Assembly (NCBI GenBank): GCA_045402695.1
Contig: JAWPNA010000116.1
Coordinates: forward strand, 1 to 18,363
From: JAWPNA01 sp045402695
GTDB taxonomy: Bacteria > Acidobacteriota > Polarisedimenticolia > JACPZX01 > DASXTC01
Length of the DNA: 18,363 nt
Direction of reading: 5' to 3'
Part shown: positions 14,847-18,363 of the stretch, piece after piece
Layout: every line of letters starts with the position of its first letter
How positions within the stretch are numbered: the stretch's first letter is position 1
The notes under the pieces: generated by a model
What the model was told of the DNA's origin: nothing
What the model saw: the letters and a program-made list of their open reading frames with translations, nothing else
Databases searched by the model: none
Translations under genes and position numbers: made by a program

Positions 14847-16315
14847 CCGGCGGGATGCTTCCCTTCCCCGAGGAGTTCGATGCGGTGGCCGAGCCCACGT
14901 CTCCCGATGAGTCTTCAATGCCCGGCACGCGAGCGCGGCCGCTGTCCATCTCCGAGCTCAATGCGGCCTCGCGCGACCTTCTGGAGGAGAGCTTCCCCGA
15001 CATCTGGATCCAGGGGGAGATCTCCAACTTCAAGGCGCACAGCTCAGGCCACCTCTACTTCTCGCTGAAGGACCCCAAGTCCCAGATCAACGCTGTGATG
15101 TTCCGCGGTGTGGCCGTCCATCTCCGGTTCAGGCCGGCCGATGGGTTGGCGGTCCTGGCGCGCGGGCGCATCACGCTGTACGAGGCGAGGGGCGCCTACC
15201 AGGCGAATGTGCAGTGGATGGAGCCTCAAGGCGTCGGCTCGCTGCAGCTCGCCTTCGAGCAGCTCAAGGCGAAGCTGAAGGCCGAGGGGCTCTTCGACGC
15301 GGAGCGCAAGAAGGCGATCCCCGCCCTGCCACGCCGCATCGGCGTGGTCACTTCCCCGACCGGCGCGGCCATCAAGGACATCCTCAAGGTCCTCCAGCGC
15401 CGGCACGCGGGAGTCCATGTGCTCATCGCTCCTTGCCGCGTGCAGGGAGAAGGGGCCGCGCAGGAGATCGCCCGCGGCATCCAGATCCTCAATGAGATGG
15501 CGGAGAGACCTGACGCCGAGGGTTCCGCCGCCGTGGAAGTTCTCATCGTCGGCAGGGGCGGGGGCAGCCTCGAGGATCTGTGGGCCTTCAACGAGGAGGT
15601 CGTGGCGCGCGCCATCGCCGACTCACGCCTGCCGGTCATCTCCGCGGTCGGACACGAGGTGGACTTCACGATCGCTGATTTCGTGGCCGATCTGCGGGCG
15701 CCGACCCCTTCGGCCGCCGCCGAGATGGTGATCCGGAGCCGCGACGAGATCTCCTCGCGCGTCACCGCCGCCACCGAGCGCCTGGCGCGCGCCGCGCGTT
15801 ACCTAATCCTCAACCGGCGAAATCGCGTGCAGGCTCTCTCGCGCAGCCGGGCCTTCGCGCGCGTGGAGGCATCTCTGGCGGAGGCCCAGCAGCGCTGCGA
15901 CGAGGCCACGATGCGCCTGGGCAACGCGCTGCTGTCCAGGCTGAGGGACCTGCGCGAGCGGGTGGGGATCGCGGTGGAGAGGCTTTCGCCCCGCAGCCTC
16001 AAGGCGGAGGTCGCATCCCGCCGAGGCCGCCTCGCGGCCGCGGCGAAGCTGCTCGTCCGCGCCGCTCATTGCCGGCTCAGAACCCTCCGGGAAGCGGCCG
16101 CCGCACAGGATGCCGTCCTCAAGAGCCTGTCGCCTCTGGCGGTGCTCGATCGCGGCTATGCGATTTGCCAGGATCCGAAGACGGGCTCGGTGATCATCGA
16201 CGCATCCCGGTTGTCGACCGGCGACGAGGTGAAAGTGCGGCTCGCCCGCGGCCGCCTGCTCTCGCGTGTCACCCAGGTCGAACCCGGGGAAGCCCCTTCG
16301 AGGGAGGGAAAATGA
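14843..16315 (+). CDS. xseA: Exodeoxyribonuclease VII large subunit
   Basis: The 490-residue catalytic subunit of exonuclease VII degrades single-stranded DNA from both ends together with XseB. The N-terminal OB-fold (about 33-130) includes ELNAASRDLLEE and the GEISNFKAHSSGHLYFSLKD strand pair. The catalytic domain has GVVTSPTGAAIKDIL (167-181), GRGGGSLEDLWAFNEE (237-252) and SAVGHEVDFTIADFVADLRA (267-286), followed by a long Arg/Ala-rich coiled coil and the terminal PLAVLDRGYAI motif. The ATG at 14843 overlaps the upstream stop; starts at Met5 or Met26 would also be possible because the first 30 residues are not conserved. The stop overlaps xseB (ATGA). Confidence 0.95.
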   Translation: MTGGMLPFPEEFDAVAEPTSPDESSMPGTRARPLSISELNAASRDLLEESFPDIWIQGEISNFKAHSSGHLYFSLKDPKSQINAVMFRGVAVHLRFRPADGLAVLARGRITLYEARGAYQANVQWMEPQGVGSLQLAFEQLKAKLKAEGLFDAERKKAIPALPRRIGVVTSPTGAAIKDILKVLQRRHAGVHVLIAPCRVQGEGAAQEIARGIQILNEMAERPDAEGSAAVEVLIVGRGGGSLEDLWAFNEEVVARAIADSRLPVISAVGHEVDFTIADFVADLRAPTPSAAAEMVIRSRDEISSRVTAATERLARAARYLILNRRNRVQALSRSRAFARVEASLAEAQQRCDEATMRLGNALLSRLRDLRERVGIAVERLSPRSLKAEVASRRGRLAAAAKLLVRAAHCRLRTLREAAAAQDAVLKSLSPLAVLDRGYAICQDPKTGSVIIDASRLSTGDEVKVRLARGRLLSRVTQVEPGEAPSREGK

Positions 16316-16557
16316 GCAAGGAGATGAAGTTCGAGAACGCACTGGAGAAACTCGAGGAGATCGTCAAGAAGCTCGAGGAGGGCGAGCTCGCCCTGGACGA
16401 CTCGCTGAAGATGTTCGAGGAAGGAGTGAACCTCTCGAAGCTCTGCTCGACCCGGCTCGACGCCGCGGAGCGGAAGATCGAGATCCTGATGAAGAATGAT
16501 GAAGGGAAGCTGGAACCGCGCCCCTTCGACGAGAAGGTCGAAGAGAACGAGACGTGA
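16312..16557 (+). CDS. xseB: Exodeoxyribonuclease VII small subunit
   Basis: This 81-residue, acidic, two-helix protein has the XseB signature: FENALEKLEEIVKKLEEGEL, LDDSLKMFEEGVNLSKLCS and LDAAERKIEIL. Several copies wrap the coiled coil of XseA in exonuclease VII. The ATG at 16312 has GGGAGG at 16302-16307 and overlaps the xseA stop (ATGA), consistent with translational coupling. Its own stop TGA overlaps the ATG of the next gene (TGATG). Length is normal for the family. Confidence 0.95.
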   Translation: MSKEMKFENALEKLEEIVKKLEEGELALDDSLKMFEEGVNLSKLCSTRLDAAERKIEILMKNDEGKLEPRPFDEKVEENET

Positions 16558-17471
16558 TGGCGCCCGCAGCCCAATTGACCGAAGAGTTCCTCGCCGATGC
16601 GCGCCGCCGGGTGGAACGGCAGCTTGGTCTCCTGCTCGGCCCGCGGGCGGGCGCCCCGGCGCGCTTCGTGGAAGCTCTCAGGTACGCCGTGCTGGGGGGC
16701 GGCAAGCGCACGAGGCCCATGCTGGTGCTGGCCTCGGGCGACGCATCGTCCCCTCTTCCTCTTGCTCGGGATGGCGAGGTGGCCGGACACCTCCTGACAG
16801 CGGCCTGCGCCATCGAGATGATCCACACCTTTTCCCTGATCCACGACGACCTGCCGTCGCTGGACAACGACGATCTGAGGCGCGGCCGGCCGACGCTGCA
16901 CCGGAAGTTCGATGAGGCGACAGCCATCCTCGCCGGAGACGCCTTACTCACTCTCGCCTACGAAGTCCTCAGCGACTCCGTGGACTCCCCAGATGCCGCC
17001 AGGGCGATCGCCGTGGTGAGCAAGGCCGTGGGACTCGAGGGGATGATCTCCGGCCAGGTGCTCGATCTCGCCGCCCAGGGATCTCATGTGGATGGCGAGA
17101 CCCTGCACCGGATCCACGCGTTGAAGACGGGCGCGCTGATCACGGCCTCCTGCGAGGTGGGCGGGATCCTGGCGGGGGCGCCCGAAGCCTCGGTTCGCCG
17201 TCTGCGGGAGTTCGGCCGCGAGCTCGGGCTGGCCTTCCAGATCGTGGACGACATCCTGGATGTGGAGGGAAGCGCGCGTGAGCTGGGCAAGTCGCCGGGC
17301 AAGGATGCCGAAGCCGGCAAGGCAACCTTCCCTGCGATGTGGGGGATCGAGCAGTCGCGCAAGATGGCGGCCGAGCGCGTGGATCTGGCCTGCGCGGCCG
17401 TGGCCGCGTTCGGGGAACGGGGGTGTCATCTGGGCGCGATCGCCCGGAGCGTGCTGTCCCGCAAGACCTGA
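16557..17471 (+). CDS. ispA: Polyprenyl diphosphate synthase, probable farnesyl diphosphate synthase
   Basis: The 304-residue trans-prenyltransferase condenses isopentenyl diphosphate with allylic diphosphates. It has GGGKRTRP (47-54), the first aspartate-rich motif HDDLPSLDNDDLRRG (96-110, DDx4D form) and the second, QIVDDILDVEG (228-238). Phe92, five residues before the first Asp, is the bulky residue that normally limits the chain to C15, so farnesyl diphosphate synthase is favoured, though geranylgeranyl synthases look similar. The ATG at 16557 overlaps the xseB stop; the GTG just before it (16554) is an equally placed alternative. Next to xseAB this gene is commonly ispA. The usual Bacillus neighbour dxs is absent; tlyA follows directly with a TGATG overlap. 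Confidence 0.92.
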   Translation: MAPAAQLTEEFLADARRRVERQLGLLLGPRAGAPARFVEALRYAVLGGGKRTRPMLVLASGDASSPLPLARDGEVAGHLLTAACAIEMIHTFSLIHDDLPSLDNDDLRRGRPTLHRKFDEATAILAGDALLTLAYEVLSDSVDSPDAARAIAVVSKAVGLEGMISGQVLDLAAQGSHVDGETLHRIHALKTGALITASCEVGGILAGAPEASVRRLREFGRELGLAFQIVDDILDVEGSARELGKSPGKDAEAGKATFPAMWGIEQSRKMAAERVDLACAAVAAFGERGCHLGAIARSVLSRKT

Positions 17472-18301
17472 TGAAGCGCCGGCTCGACATCCTTCTCGTG
17501 GAACGGGGGTTTGCGCGGAGCCGTCAGTCCGCCCAGTCCTTGATCATGAGCGGGCGTGTCGAGGTGGAGGGAGTGCGGGTGGACAAGCCGGGAACCCAGA
17601 TCGACGACGGCGCGGGAGTGCGGTTGATCGGGTCCGAGATCCCGTACGTCGGGCGGGGCGGTCTGAAGCTGGCCGGCGCCCTCGACGCATTCGGACTCGA
17701 CGTGGCCGGACTGATCGCGGTGGACATCGGATCCTCGACGGGAGGCTTCACCGACTGCCTGCTGCAGCGCGGCGCGACGCGGATCTACTGCGTCGATGTC
17801 GGCCGCGGGCAGCTTGACTGGACGTTGAGAAACGACCCGCGCGTGGTTGTGCTCGAGGGATTGAACGCCCGCTACCTGTCGCCTTCGGATCTGCCGGCGA
17901 TCGGAGGGCCCCCGCAGATGGCGGTGGTGGATGTGAGTTTCATCTCGCTGCGTCTCGTACTACCTCGAGTGCCGCCGTTGCTCACGGGACAGGGCAGCGC
18001 CGGACCCGGGGGGGATATCCTCGCGCTGGTCAAGCCTCAGTTCGAGGTGGGCAGGGGGCGGGTGGGGCGCGGGGGGATCGTGAGAGATGCCGCCTTGCGC
18101 CGCGAGGCTCTGTCGGGGATCGCCTCGTTCGCCGGGTCTGTCGGCCTGGGCATCCGCGGAATGTGCCGATCGCCGATCCCGGGCGCCGAAGGGAATCGGG
18201 AGTATTTCCTCCACATGAACTGCTGTCCATCCGGACTGACCGCCGAGGAGATCGAACAGCATGCCGTCAACCTCACGAACGAAGAAGCCAGTCGAAATTA
18301 G
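17471..18301 (+). CDS. tlyA: TlyA family rRNA 2'-O-methyltransferase
   Basis: The 276-residue protein has an N-terminal S4 RNA-binding domain (about 1-62; RRLDILLVERGFARSRQSAQ) and a FtsJ-like SAM-dependent methyltransferase domain. The latter shows Lys66 (RGGLKLAGAL), Asp85 (AVDIGSSTGGFTDCLL), Asp154 (VVDVSFISL), Lys188 (LVKPQFE) and Glu244 (GNREYF), consistent with a K-D-K-E-type arrangement. TlyA in mycobacteria methylates 16S and 23S rRNA and sets capreomycin sensitivity; older annotations call it haemolysin A. The ATG at 17471 overlaps the ispA stop (TGATG). A longer frame upstream exists but overlaps ispA and lacks homology. Position before a probable nadK fits a conserved tlyA-nadK-recN order. 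Confidence 0.94.
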   Translation: MKRRLDILLVERGFARSRQSAQSLIMSGRVEVEGVRVDKPGTQIDDGAGVRLIGSEIPYVGRGGLKLAGALDAFGLDVAGLIAVDIGSSTGGFTDCLLQRGATRIYCVDVGRGQLDWTLRNDPRVVVLEGLNARYLSPSDLPAIGGPPQMAVVDVSFISLRLVLPRVPPLLTGQGSAGPGGDILALVKPQFEVGRGRVGRGGIVRDAALRREALSGIASFAGSVGLGIRGMCRSPIPGAEGNREYFLHMNCCPSGLTAEEIEQHAVNLTNEEASRN

Positions 18302-18363
18302 AAGAGTCGGCATCGTCGTGAAGAGGCAGCCGGCTCGGGCCGCCGCCATCCTGCGCGGCCTGG
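18261..18363 (+). CDS. nadK: Probable NAD kinase, N-terminal fragment
   Basis: Only the first 34 codons are in the window. After a basic lead-in, the sequence VEIRRVGIVVKRQPARAAAI looks like the first beta strand and helix of NAD kinase (usual form: R-I/V-G-I-V-x-K). The ATG at 18261 has GAGGAG at 18245-18250 with 10-nt spacing, giving a 41-nt overlap with the end of tlyA; no closer ATG, GTG or TTG before the conserved strand is in frame. nadK commonly follows tlyA. The call rests on a short segment plus gene order. Confidence 0.7.
   Translation, partial: MPSTSRTKKPVEIRRVGIVVKRQPARAAAILRGL

Overview
The window is high-GC bacterial DNA with short intergenic gaps and a compact, mostly plus-strand gene order. 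The combination of thrS-infC-rpmI-rplT-pheS-pheT, zapA, 6S RNA, an RNase Y homologue with a YmdB-type phosphoesterase, xseA-xseB-ispA-tlyA-nadK, and secreted DUF4097-type and LCAT-type proteins resembles a Gram-negative, Acidobacteriota-like genome. This placement is an inference from gene content and order, not from a search.

Region 1 (1-4788, minus strand) holds three exported proteins read right to left: an LCAT-like lipase lipoprotein, a multidomain polysaccharide-deacetylase-like probable lipoprotein, and a DUF4097 repeat protein that runs off the left edge. The first two are 6 nt apart and probably co-transcribed. The third may have its own promoter.

Region 2 (4789-12103, plus strand) starts with a good sigma70-type promoter, then tRNA-Val(GAC), and only 27 nt later thrS. 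The translation genes infC, rpmI, rplT, pheS and pheT follow, and then two small cell-division-type genes: a coiled-coil protein and zapA. infC appears to use an AUA start codon behind a perfect Shine-Dalgarno sequence. PheT appears to lack the usual EMAP-II-like tRNA-binding domain.

Region 3 (12104-12492) is non-coding for protein. It carries a clear 6S RNA with its own promoter, followed by a 25-bp perfect inverted repeat that contains a bidirectional terminator.

Region 4 (12493-18363, plus strand) is a tightly overlapping operon: the RNase Y homologue, a YmdB-type phosphoesterase, xseA, xseB, ispA, tlyA and the start of a probable nadK. The standout is the RNase Y homologue. Its membrane anchor, coiled coil and KH domain are intact, but its HD nuclease domain has lost most metal-binding residues (HD to HK, HHGD to LYGV), so it looks like a pseudo-nuclease. 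Its phosphoesterase partner keeps all expected catalytic residues.

I found no CRISPR array, insertion sequence, phage gene or integrase. The most unusual items are the degenerate RNase Y, the shortened PheT, the AUA start of infC and the long palindrome after 6S RNA.
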